From NCBI RefSeq assembly GCF_008973465.1, contig NZ_WBXN01000004.1:5496501-5560500 (forward strand): DNA of 64,000 bases, given 5' to 3'. The stretch is from Streptomyces sp. SS1-1. Lineage in GTDB: Bacteria; Actinomycetota; Actinomycetes; Streptomycetales; Streptomycetaceae. Positions 56,649-64,000 of this stretch are shown here, in pieces. Position 1 is the first letter of the stretch; each line of letters starts with the position of its first letter. The translations under genes and the position numbers were made by a program. A model generated the notes under the pieces. That model was not told the origin of the DNA, did not search any database, and saw nothing but the letters and a program-made list of their open reading frames with translations.

Positions 56649-58402
56649 AGGAACTCGGCACGACGGACGACCCGTACGACCTGATCGGTCTGGGCTTCGG
56701 ACCGTCGAACATCGCGCTGGCCATCGCCGCGCAGGAGATCGCCCCCGACCGCAGCGTCCTGTTCCTGGAACGCTCGCCGGAGGTCCGCTGGCACGAGGGC
56801 ATGCTCATCGACGGCGCCCGTATGCAGATCTCCTTCCTGAAGGACCTGGTGTCGCTGCGCAACCTCGCCAGCCCGTTCACGTTCCTCGCGTACCAGAAGG
56901 CGAAGGGGCGGCTGGAGAAGTTCGTGAACCTCTCCGAGTTCCGGCCGACCCGGCTGGAGTTCCAGGACTATCTGCGCTGGGTGAGCGGGCAGTTCGCCGA
57001 CGTGGTGCGCTACCGATCGGCGGTCACCTCGGTGTCGCCGGTGCGTGCCGACGACGGCAGCCTGTCGCTGTGGCGGGTGACCGCCATCGACACCGCCACC
57101 GACGAGGTCGTCGAGTTCCACGCCCGCAACGTGGTCCACGCCCTCGGCGGCCGGCCCGCCGTGCCCGACGGTGTGTCGACCGGGCCCGCCGTACTGCACT
57201 CCAGCGCCTTCCTGTCCCGCTTCCCCGGCACGTTCACCGACCACGACCGGGACTGGGAGTTCGCCGTCGCCGGTGACGGGCAGAGCGCCGGGGAGATCAC
57301 CCGGTACCTGCTGGAGCACTACCGCAACGCCCGCGTCCACCTGGTGCTGCCCGGGTACTCGCTGAGCGCCACCGACAACAACCCGTTCGCCAACGAGCAG
57401 TTCTTCGAGGCCAACGCCGAACGGTTCACCTTCCTCAGCGAGGAGAACCGGCGCGACTACGCCGCCCGCCTGCGCAACACCAACTACGGCGTGGTGGAGG
57501 CCGGCTTCCTCGACGACCTGTACCGGCTCGTCTACGCGGACGAGGTGCGCGGCCGAACCCGGCTCGTCATCCACGACGGATCCCGTCTGACCTCGGCCGA
57601 CCACGACGGCACGGGCGTGCGCGTCGGCGTGCACAGCCGCTTCGGCGCCGGGTCCCGCGAACTGCGCGCGGACGCGCTCGTGCTGGCCACCGGATACCGG
57701 CGCGAGCTCGACGCGGAGATCTACCGCGACGTCCTGCCCCACCTCGACCTCGGTGAGGACGGCCGGCCCGTGGTCTCCCAGGACCACCGGGCGCGCACCA
57801 GCGAGGAACTGACCTGCGGGCTGTACCTCCAGGGGCTCGCGGAGGCGTCCCACGGACTCGGCGAGACGCTGCTGTCGCTCCTGCCGTTCAGGTCCAAGCA
57901 GATCATCACGGCCATCGTGAAGGACGGGGGCTCGATGTCCCGGGCGTTCCCGGCCGAAGGGGACGACGTGGAGGCGCTCGTCGCGCGGATCGAGCGGAGC
58001 GGAACCGCCACCCTGGTCGGCGCCGGGACCGACGACTTCCCGATCGTGACCCGGCTGCCGCTGACCCTGGACCGCACCCGCGGCCGGCACGGCGTCCTCT
58101 TCGGTGTGCTGGACCGCGCCGACCCGGCGCCGTACACGGAGGGCGCCAAGGTGCTCGCGGTCTTCGACCCGGACCCGGCGGCACCCGGCCGGCCCGTCTC
58201 CGTCGACGTGCGCGGACACCTCCGGCCGGTGAGCGAGGGAGACCGGATCACCGCCCACCTGGCCCGCGTCGAACCCGCCGGTCCCGTCGACCCGCCCGGC
58301 GCCAGGGCCGGCGTCGAGATCGAGATCGAAAGCCTGTCCGGCCGCGTCCACGCGGGCGGGGAGCAGCGCACCGTCCGGACCGAGACCGAGGGGCAGTCAT
58401 GA
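56645..58402 (+). CDS. SidA/IucD-type N-monooxygenase fused to a PaiB-like domain
   Basis: 585 residues. Residues 1-430 are a flavin N-hydroxylase of the ornithine/lysine family: LIGLGFGPSNIALAIAA (FAD), MQISFLKDLVSLRNLASPFT, FAVAGDGQSAGEITRYL (NADPH), SATDNNPFANEQFF and LVLATGYRRELD. Residues about 440-570 are extra to the family: GTATLVGAGTDDFPIVTRLP, then LFGVLDRADP and VRGHLRPVSEGDRI, which fit the split-barrel of PaiB proteins and the product of 22644-23345. The enzyme would N-hydroxylate a side-chain amine; the fused domain may bind a second flavin. GGAAGGAG precedes the GTG. No signal or membrane segment is present. Confidence 0.88.
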   Translation: MKELGTTDDPYDLIGLGFGPSNIALAIAAQEIAPDRSVLFLERSPEVRWHEGMLIDGARMQISFLKDLVSLRNLASPFTFLAYQKAKGRLEKFVNLSEFRPTRLEFQDYLRWVSGQFADVVRYRSAVTSVSPVRADDGSLSLWRVTAIDTATDEVVEFHARNVVHALGGRPAVPDGVSTGPAVLHSSAFLSRFPGTFTDHDRDWEFAVAGDGQSAGEITRYLLEHYRNARVHLVLPGYSLSATDNNPFANEQFFEANAERFTFLSEENRRDYAARLRNTNYGVVEAGFLDDLYRLVYADEVRGRTRLVIHDGSRLTSADHDGTGVRVGVHSRFGAGSRELRADALVLATGYRRELDAEIYRDVLPHLDLGEDGRPVVSQDHRARTSEELTCGLYLQGLAEASHGLGETLLSLLPFRSKQIITAIVKDGGSMSRAFPAEGDDVEALVARIERSGTATLVGAGTDDFPIVTRLPLTLDRTRGRHGVLFGVLDRADPAPYTEGAKVLAVFDPDPAAPGRPVSVDVRGHLRPVSEGDRITAHLARVEPAGPVDPPGARAGVEIEIESLSGRVHAGGEQRTVRTETEGQS

Positions 58403-58617
58403 GCGACACCGACGAGACGACCGGCGAGATGTACGTGATCGTGCGCAACGCGGAGGAGCAGTACTCCATCTGGCGTGCCGACCGCGAGGTGCCGGCCGGG
58501 TGGACGACGGTCGGTGAGCCCGCCGCCCGCGAGGCGTGCCTGGCCCGGATCGGCGAACTGTGGACCGACATGCGCCCCGCCAGTCTCCGCGCGGCCATGA
58601 GCGGGACCGCCCGATGA
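58399..58617 (+). CDS. MbtH-family NRPS accessory protein (copy 2)
   Basis: A 72-residue MbtH-like protein: MYVIVRNAEEQYSIWRADRE, VPAGWTTVGE and LWTDMRPASL contain the conserved Trp residues of the family. It overlaps the preceding stop (ATGA) and the following start (ATGA), so it is fully embedded in the operon. With copy 1 beside NRPS3, this copy may serve the A domains of NRPS1. Confidence 0.93.
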   Translation: MSDTDETTGEMYVIVRNAEEQYSIWRADREVPAGWTTVGEPAAREACLARIGELWTDMRPASLRAAMSGTAR

Positions 58618-60290
58618 TCGTCTGCGGCGTCAAGGTCTCCCACGACGGCGCCGTCGCCGTCCTCGACGGGCAGCGCCTCGTCTTCAGCGCCGAGATGGAG
58701 AAACTCGGCAACGGCCGGCGCTACAGCGCGCTCGGCGACCTCGACCGGATCACCGCCGTCCTCGCCGACCACGGGCTGGCCGTCGCCGACGTGGACCGCT
58801 TCGTCGTCGACGGCTGGTGGTCGGAGGACGACGGGCCGCCGCGGATCGACACCCTGTCGGCCGGACGGCCGGTCAGCGTCGCCACCGCGCCGTACGTCGC
58901 GGACCCGTTCGCCCCCGCCCCGCCCTCTCGCTTCACCTTCGACGGCGTCGCGGGCAGCCCGCTGGCCGGGGGCTACAGCAGCTACCCGCACGCGACCCAC
59001 CACCTCTACGCCAGCTACTGCACCGGCCCGTTCGCCGGACGGACCGCGCTGGGCCTCGTCTGGGACGGCGGCACGCTGCCCCGCCTGTACGTGCTGCGCC
59101 CCGGGCGTCAGGTGACCGGTGACTACCAGGGGCCGCTGTTCGGGCTGGTCGGCGACGCGTTCACGTACTTCTGCCTGGCCCTGGAGCCGTTCCGCAAGCC
59201 GCTGGACGGGCTCAGCGAGGTCCAGGTCGTCGAGCACCACCTCGGCACCGCGGGCAAGGCGATGGCGTACGCGGGTCTCGGCGCCGCCGACGACGACGTG
59301 CTCGCCGCGCTCGACAAGCTCGTCGCCGACCTGGGCCTCGACTCGCTGGGACCGGTGGCCGGCACACGGCTCGCCGAACGCTGCGCCGCCCTGTTCCCCA
59401 CGCACTCCAGCGCCGACCTCATCGCCTCCTTCCAGGAGTTCGTCGGCCGCACCCTGGTCTCCGCGCTCACCGACGCCGTGGCCCGGCTCGAGCTGTCCGA
59501 GCCGCTGCCGATCTGCCTCGCCGGGGGATGTGCCCTCAACATCAAGTGGAACAGCATGATCCGCTCCAGCGGGCTGTTCGACGGTGTCTGGGTCCCGCCG
59601 TTCACCAACGACTCGGGCGCCGCACTCGGCACCGCCCTGTGCGAGGTGCTGCACGACGGCGGCGACCCCGTCCTGGAGTGGGACGTGTACAGCGGTCCCG
59701 ACGTCACCCCGAGCCGTCCCGCCGCGGGCTGGTCGGCGCGGGACTGCGACGAGGCGGGACTCGCCGCGCTGCTGCACACCACGGGCGAGCCGGTGGTCGT
59801 GGTCGACGGACGGGCGGAACTGGGCCCACGGGCGCTCGGCAACCGCAGCATCCTGGCCCCCGCGGTCTCACCGGCCATGAAGGACGAGCTGAACCGCATC
59901 AAGCACCGCGAGCCGTACCGGCCGGTCGCGCCGATCTGCCTGGAGTCCGCGGCCTCCGAGGTCTTCTCGCCCGGCGGAGCCGACCCGTACATGCTCTTCG
60001 ACCACCGGCTGCGGGACGGCTGGGCGGACCGGGTGCCGGCCGTGCTGCACCTCGACGGGACGGCCCGGCTGCAGACCGTCCGGCCCGGCACACCGCACAC
60101 CCGGGTCGGCCGCGTGCTCGAGGAGTACCACCGCCTCAGCGGCATCCCCCTGCTGTGCAACACGAGCGCCAACCTGGCGGGACACGGGTTCTTCCCCGAC
60201 GTCGCCACCGCCACCGAGTGGGCCGGCACCGCGTACGTGTGGTCCGGCGGCACCCTGTACACCGACGAGCGGAGGACGAACCGTGCCTGA
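58614..60290 (+). CDS. NodU/CmcH-type O-carbamoyltransferase (copy 2)
   Basis: A 558-residue protein, more divergent than copy 1. MIVCGVKVSHDGAVAVLDG opens the Kae1-like domain; SSYPHATHHLYASYCTGP has the metal His residues; LGLVWDGGTLPRLYV has the ATP-site Asp. The C-terminal part has DGRAELGPRALGNRSILA, REPYRPVAPICLES and LLCNTSANLAGHGF. It would transfer a carbamoyl group to a hydroxyl, on a site different from copy 1 or on a pathway intermediate. The ATG overlaps the MbtH stop; the stop lies inside the amidinotransferase start (8-base overlap). Confidence 0.92.
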   Translation: MIVCGVKVSHDGAVAVLDGQRLVFSAEMEKLGNGRRYSALGDLDRITAVLADHGLAVADVDRFVVDGWWSEDDGPPRIDTLSAGRPVSVATAPYVADPFAPAPPSRFTFDGVAGSPLAGGYSSYPHATHHLYASYCTGPFAGRTALGLVWDGGTLPRLYVLRPGRQVTGDYQGPLFGLVGDAFTYFCLALEPFRKPLDGLSEVQVVEHHLGTAGKAMAYAGLGAADDDVLAALDKLVADLGLDSLGPVAGTRLAERCAALFPTHSSADLIASFQEFVGRTLVSALTDAVARLELSEPLPICLAGGCALNIKWNSMIRSSGLFDGVWVPPFTNDSGAALGTALCEVLHDGGDPVLEWDVYSGPDVTPSRPAAGWSARDCDEAGLAALLHTTGEPVVVVDGRAELGPRALGNRSILAPAVSPAMKDELNRIKHREPYRPVAPICLESAASEVFSPGGADPYMLFDHRLRDGWADRVPAVLHLDGTARLQTVRPGTPHTRVGRVLEEYHRLSGIPLLCNTSANLAGHGFFPDVATATEWAGTAYVWSGGTLYTDERRTNRA

Positions 60291-61365
60291 CTCAGCACAG
60301 GGGACCGGGTCGCCGGTCAGCGCCTACAACGAGTGGGACCCGCTGGAGGAGGTCATCGTCGGCACCGTCGACGGCGCCCACTTCCCGCCGTACGACGCCG
60401 TGACGGCCGCTCCACTCTCACCGGAGCAACGCGCGGTGTTCCGCGAGCGGGCCGGACAGCCCTTCCCGGCGGACGAGGTCGCCGCCGCCCGCGACGAACT
60501 CGACCAGCTCGTCGAGATCCTCAAGAACCACGGCGTGCGCGTGCGCAGGCCCGACCCGCGCGACCACGGACGGGCCTTCGGAGCGCCCGGCTGGACCAGC
60601 ACCGGCCTGTACGACGCGATGCCGCGCGACCTCCTGCTGGTCGTCGGCGAGCACATCATCGAGGCCCCCATGGCCTGGCGGTCCCGGTACTTCGCCAGCT
60701 CCGCCTACCGCCCGCTGCTCAAGGAGTACTTCCGCGCGGGCGCCCGGTGGACCGCCGCCCCGCGCCCGGAACTGAGCGACGAGCTCTACGTCGAGGACTG
60801 GACCGATCAGCCGGAGGGCGAGCCGTTCCGCTCGGTGATCACCGAGTTCGAACCGACCTTCGACGCGGCCGACTTCATCCGCTGCGGCCGGGACATCTTC
60901 GCGCAGCGCAGCCACGTCACCAACATGATGGGCATCGACTGGGTGCGCCGGCTGATCGGCGACGACTACCAGGTCCACGTGGTGGAGCTCGCCGACGACC
61001 ACCCCATGCACATCGACGCGAGCCTGATGCCGCTCGCGCCCGGCAAGCTGCTCATCCACCCCGACCGGGTGCCCGAGGTGCCGAGCCAGTTCAAGGACTG
61101 GGAGGTGCGAAGGGCGCCGAGCCCCGTCATACCCGACGGGCACCCGCTCTACATGACCAGCAAGTGGATCAACATGAACGTCCTGATGCTGGACGAGACG
61201 CACATGCTGGTCGAGGCCGAGGACCGGCCCATGCAGGAACTCGCCGAGAGCTGGGACATCACACCGGTCCCCTGCCCGTTCCGCGCCTTCAACAGCTTCG
61301 GCGGCTCCTTCCACTGCGCCACCACGGACGTACGCCGGCGCGGCGAGCTGCGGTCCTACCTCTGA
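60283..61365 (+). CDS. AGAT-like L-arginine:X amidinotransferase
   Basis: A 360-residue guanidino-group transferase. EPTFDAADFIRCGRDIF (Asp194), HPMHIDASLM (His243) and SFHCATTDVRRRGELRSYL (Cys345) give the Cys-His-Asp triad with spacing like glycine amidinotransferase (His to Cys 102 residues). The stretches SHVTNMMGIDWVRRL and TSKWINMNVLMLDE are very close to eukaryotic AGAT and the cyanobacterial CyrA/SxtG enzymes, closer than to StrB. It would move an amidino group from arginine to an amine, giving a guanidino building block and ornithine. The latter could feed the adjacent SidA-type enzyme. The GTG start overlaps the upstream gene. Confidence 0.93.
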   Translation: MPDSAQGTGSPVSAYNEWDPLEEVIVGTVDGAHFPPYDAVTAAPLSPEQRAVFRERAGQPFPADEVAAARDELDQLVEILKNHGVRVRRPDPRDHGRAFGAPGWTSTGLYDAMPRDLLLVVGEHIIEAPMAWRSRYFASSAYRPLLKEYFRAGARWTAAPRPELSDELYVEDWTDQPEGEPFRSVITEFEPTFDAADFIRCGRDIFAQRSHVTNMMGIDWVRRLIGDDYQVHVVELADDHPMHIDASLMPLAPGKLLIHPDRVPEVPSQFKDWEVRRAPSPVIPDGHPLYMTSKWINMNVLMLDETHMLVEAEDRPMQELAESWDITPVPCPFRAFNSFGGSFHCATTDVRRRGELRSYL

Positions 61366-61420
61366 GCCCTCCGGGAGCGACGGGGAGCGGCACGGACCGA
61401 GGGACGACAGGGAAGGCACG

Positions 61421-63211
61421 ATGGCGAAACGGACGACGGCCGGGCGGTTCACCCGGGTCCGGCGGGCGGGGGCGCTGCTGCTCGACGCCCTCCGCGCCCA
61501 CCCGGGCCCGGTCATCTGGGGACTCGTCGGCTCGCTGCTGTACGGCACCGGTCTGGTCGCCTGGTCGGTGGCACTCGGCGAACTGGTCAACCATGTGGTG
61601 ATCCCCCGGTTCGAGGACGACCGGATCGCGGCCGGCACGATCGTCGCCGTGCTGCTGGCGGTCGCCGCGATCGGAGTGGTGCAGGGCGCCGCGGGACTGC
61701 TGCGGCGCTGGACGCTCGTGGTAACCCGTGCCCGTTACGACGCCACCCTGCGCGAGGCCGTCGTCCGGCACTACCACCGGCTGCCCATGACGTTCCATCA
61801 GGCCCGTCCCACCGGCCAGAAGCTGGCGCACGTGACGACCGACGCGGAGGCCGCCGCCGAACTCCCGGCCCGGCTGCCCGACGTCCTCGGCATGTTCGTG
61901 CTGTTCCTGGTCACCGCGAGCTGGGCGACCGCCGTCGACCCGGTGCTCGCCCTGATCGGCGGGGCCATGGTGCCGGCGCTGCTGCTGGTCAACTCCGTCT
62001 ACCAGAGACAGGTCGAGGCGCCGGCGCGGGCCGTCCAGGAGCGCCTGGGCCGGGTGACCGAGGTCGCCCACGAGAGCTTCGACGGCGCCGCCCTCGTCAA
62101 GACGCTCGGCCGGGAGGGCGTCGAGCGGGAGCGGTTCGCCACGGAGGCGGCCGCGCTGCGCGACGCGAAGATCAGGCTGGCCCTGCGGGACTGGCTGCTG
62201 GACTCGCTGATCGAGTCGATCCCGTCGCTCACCTCCCTGGCCATGGTGATCGTCGGCGCCCTGCGGGTGAACAGCGGGGACATCACCGTCGGCACCCTGG
62301 TCAGCTTCGTCAACGTGTTCGCGATGCTGGTGGTACCGGTGCGCACCATCGGCAACGTGCTCGGCGACGTACCGCGCATGCTGGCCGGGTACGCCCGCGT
62401 CCGGTCCGTGCTCGACGAGCCGCTGCCCCCGGCGGAGCCGCATCCCCGGCCGCTGCCCGACGGCCCGCTCGACGTGCGGGTCAGCGGCCTGTCCTACCGC
62501 TACCAGGGCGGCTCCACCGCGCTGTCCGACGTCAGCTTCCACGTCCCGCCCGGCGCCACGGTGGCCGTCACCGGCGGTACCGGCTCGGGGAAGACGACGC
62601 TGCTGCTGGCGCTGGCCGGCCTGCTGCCGGTGCCGGACGGCACCGTGCTGGTGGGCGGCGCCGACCTCGCCCGGATCAGCGCCGCCGACCGGGCGACGGC
62701 CGTCGCGGCCGCCTTCCAGGAGCCGTTCCTGTTCGCCGCGTCGCTGGCCGAGAACGTCCTCCTCGACTTCGACGGTCCTCGCGCCGCCGACGACCCCCGC
62801 CTGCACGAGGCGCTGCGCCTGGCCCGTGCGACCGGCCTGGTGGACGGCCGGCCCGAGGGGGCCGACACACCCGTCGGGGAGCGGGGCGTCACCCTGTCCG
62901 GTGGCGAACGCCAGCGCATCGCGCTCGCCCGGGCCCTGGCCCGCCGGCCGCGCCTGCTCCTGCTCGACGAGGCGACCTCCGCCGTCGACGCCACGACCCG
63001 GCAGGAGATCATGACCGGCCTCGCCGACGGCCTGACCTCGACCACGACGATCGTCGTCACCACCAGTGCCGTGACCCTGGCCCTCGCCGACGCCGTCGTC
63101 TACCTCGACCAGGGCCGCGTCGCCGGCGTCGGACCGCACACCGACCTGCTGCGGCTCGACGGCTACGACCGGCTGATCCGCGCGTACGAGCGAGAGCAGG
63201 TGCAGACATGA
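61421..63211 (+). CDS. ABC exporter half-transporter (permease-ATPase), first of pair
   Basis: A 596-residue half-transporter. An N-terminal ABC_membrane domain with about six helices (IWGLVGSLLYGTGLVAWSVA, LMVIVGALRV-type segments) is followed by an ATPase domain with Walker A GGTGSGKTTLLLALAG, Q-loop AAFQEPFLFA, signature LSGGERQRIALARALA and Walker B LLLLDEATSAVDA. With the next gene it should form a heterodimeric type IV exporter, likely for the cluster product. It starts 55 bp after the amidinotransferase, and its stop overlaps the next ATG (ATGA). Confidence 0.93.
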   Translation: MAKRTTAGRFTRVRRAGALLLDALRAHPGPVIWGLVGSLLYGTGLVAWSVALGELVNHVVIPRFEDDRIAAGTIVAVLLAVAAIGVVQGAAGLLRRWTLVVTRARYDATLREAVVRHYHRLPMTFHQARPTGQKLAHVTTDAEAAAELPARLPDVLGMFVLFLVTASWATAVDPVLALIGGAMVPALLLVNSVYQRQVEAPARAVQERLGRVTEVAHESFDGAALVKTLGREGVERERFATEAAALRDAKIRLALRDWLLDSLIESIPSLTSLAMVIVGALRVNSGDITVGTLVSFVNVFAMLVVPVRTIGNVLGDVPRMLAGYARVRSVLDEPLPPAEPHPRPLPDGPLDVRVSGLSYRYQGGSTALSDVSFHVPPGATVAVTGGTGSGKTTLLLALAGLLPVPDGTVLVGGADLARISAADRATAVAAAFQEPFLFAASLAENVLLDFDGPRAADDPRLHEALRLARATGLVDGRPEGADTPVGERGVTLSGGERQRIALARALARRPRLLLLDEATSAVDATTRQEIMTGLADGLTSTTTIVVTTSAVTLALADAVVYLDQGRVAGVGPHTDLLRLDGYDRLIRAYEREQVQT

Positions 63212-64000
63212 GCACGCCCGATCCGGCAGGCCCGGCGGACCCGGAGAGCGTCACCGGGTCGACGACCGCCGTGATCCGGCGCGGGCTGGCGGCCGTCCCC
63301 GCGATCCGCCGGGGCCTCGCGGTGACGGTCGTCCTCGCCCTGCTCGGAGGGGCCGGCCGGCTCGCCGTCCCCGTGCTGATCCAGCAGGTGATCGACCGCG
63401 GACTCGTCTCCGGGCACATCAGCGGCCGCCGGCTGGCGGGACTCGGCGTCGTCGCGGGGCTGGTGGTCGTGCTGACCGCGGTCGTCAACTGGGCGGGTCT
63501 CGCACGGCTCGCCATCGCCAGCGAACGCGCCCTGTACGACCTGCGGGTCCAGGCCTTCACCCATGTGCACCGGCTGAGTGTGGCGTACCACTCCGCGGAG
63601 GCGCGCGGGAAGCTGGTGTCCCGGGTCACCTCCGACGTGGAGACCCTCAGCATGTTCCTCCAGTGGGGCGGCATCGCCTGGCTGGTGAACGGCGCCATCA
63701 TGCTGGCCGCCGTCGCGGGCATGGCCTACTACGACATCTGGCTGACCCTGGTCACGGTGGCGCTGACCGTGCCCCTGCTGCTTCTGGTGCGGACGGTCGT
63801 CGCCCGTCTCGGACCCGCGCACACCGCCGTCCGGGTCCGCGTCGCCGACCTGCTGACCGTCATCTCGGAGACCATCCAGGGCGCCGCCGTCATCCGGGCG
63901 TACGGCGTGGAGGAGCCGAGTCTGCGCCGGACCTCGGACAGCATCCACCGGTGGCGGGACGCCAAGGCCCGCGCCGGAGTGCTCGGCGGAGTGCTGTTCT
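63208..64000 (+). CDS. ABC exporter half-transporter, second of pair, truncated by window edge
   Basis: 264 residues are visible; the frame is open at the edge. The visible part is the membrane domain: RRGLAVTVVLALLGGAGRLA, VPVLIQQVIDRGLVSGHISG, YHSAEARGKLVSRVTSDVET and VISETIQGAAVIRAYGVEEP, which match the substrate-pathway and coupling-helix regions of exporters. The ATPase domain should follow outside the window. The ATGA overlap with the first subunit shows the two are made together. Confidence 0.9.
   Translation, partial: MSTPDPAGPADPESVTGSTTAVIRRGLAAVPAIRRGLAVTVVLALLGGAGRLAVPVLIQQVIDRGLVSGHISGRRLAGLGVVAGLVVVLTAVVNWAGLARLAIASERALYDLRVQAFTHVHRLSVAYHSAEARGKLVSRVTSDVETLSMFLQWGGIAWLVNGAIMLAAVAGMAYYDIWLTLVTVALTVPLLLLVRTVVARLGPAHTAVRVRVADLLTVISETIQGAAVIRAYGVEEPSLRRTSDSIHRWRDAKARAGVLGGVLF

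Noticed and set aside
60283..61365. Saxitoxin-like pathway
   Set aside because: Amidinotransferase plus carbamoyltransferase recalls it, but no SxtA-type polyketide starter, Rieske oxygenases or sulfotransferases are present, and the core here is NRPS.
1..64000. tRNA, rRNA, CRISPR array, insertion sequence or integrase
   Set aside because: None recognised by eye on either strand; no transposase-like protein and no direct-repeat array.

Overview
The window is high-GC, with GTG/TTG starts, 4-base stop/start overlaps and a gene set typical of Streptomyces. Positions 1-19032 are conserved chromosomal housekeeping DNA. Positions 19353-64000 are most of a large, apparently undescribed non-ribosomal peptide gene cluster that runs off the right edge.

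Housekeeping half: a partial FAD-linked sugar-acid-lactone oxidase and an MFS exporter (minus strand); ferrochelatase and an inositol-monophosphatase-family enzyme (plus); a 57-aa protein (minus); a CutR/CutS-type two-component system; DUF4193, a conserved hypothetical, DUF3093, a PaaI-type thioesterase, dUTPase and DUF3710; a secreted alginate-lyase-family enzyme; an OB-fold protein and a DUF3159 membrane protein; two TrkA-type K+ uptake subunits; an APC permease; and a TRAM-domain RNA (uracil-5)-methyltransferase. Strong hairpins separate the convergent pairs.

Cluster, left arm (19353-24099, plus): a coupled operon of a single-domain VOC dioxygenase, a protein resembling heme-dependent tyrosine hydroxylases, a cytoplasmic gamma-glutamyltranspeptidase homologue, a PaiB-like flavin split-barrel protein and a 2-oxoglutarate/Fe(II) oxygenase. 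The first three match the LmbB1/LmbB2/LmbA set that turns tyrosine into 4-alkylproline units in lincomycin, hormaomycin and anthramycin-type pathways. Facing it on the minus strand are two NRPS genes: A-T-C-A-T (27895-32838) and C-A*-T-TE (24084-27890), whose A domain has lost its core motifs.

Middle (33082-46210): an X-Pro dipeptidyl-peptidase-like secreted hydrolase, four genes of unclear relevance (YjbR-like, VOC, LVIVD/PA-domain protein, NTF2-like), a LuxR-type regulator, a cation/proton antiporter coupled to an MbtH gene and a third NRPS (docking-C-A-T), a StrR-family regulator and a leucyl/phenylalanyl-tRNA transferase homologue.

Right arm (46294-64000): type II thioesterase, membrane desaturase/hydroxylase and ATP-grasp ligase; a minus-strand operon of SGNH protein, a 29-aa peptide, a tandem heme-oxygenase-like diiron protein, an O-carbamoyltransferase and a 47-aa membrane peptide; then a GNAT gene; then a tightly coupled operon of a second desaturase, a SidA-type N-monooxygenase fused to a PaiB-like domain, MbtH, a second O-carbamoyltransferase, an AGAT-like amidinotransferase and two ABC exporters.

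The likely product is a short peptide with a proline-type residue made from tyrosine, a guanidino group, one or two carbamate esters and an N-oxygenated nitrogen. I could not match it to a known compound. Three copies of a StrR/NovG-type operator sharing the half-site CAGTTGGAC lie upstream of NRPS1, the first desaturase and the second desaturase operon, which argues that these blocks form one regulon under the cluster's own StrR-type activator.
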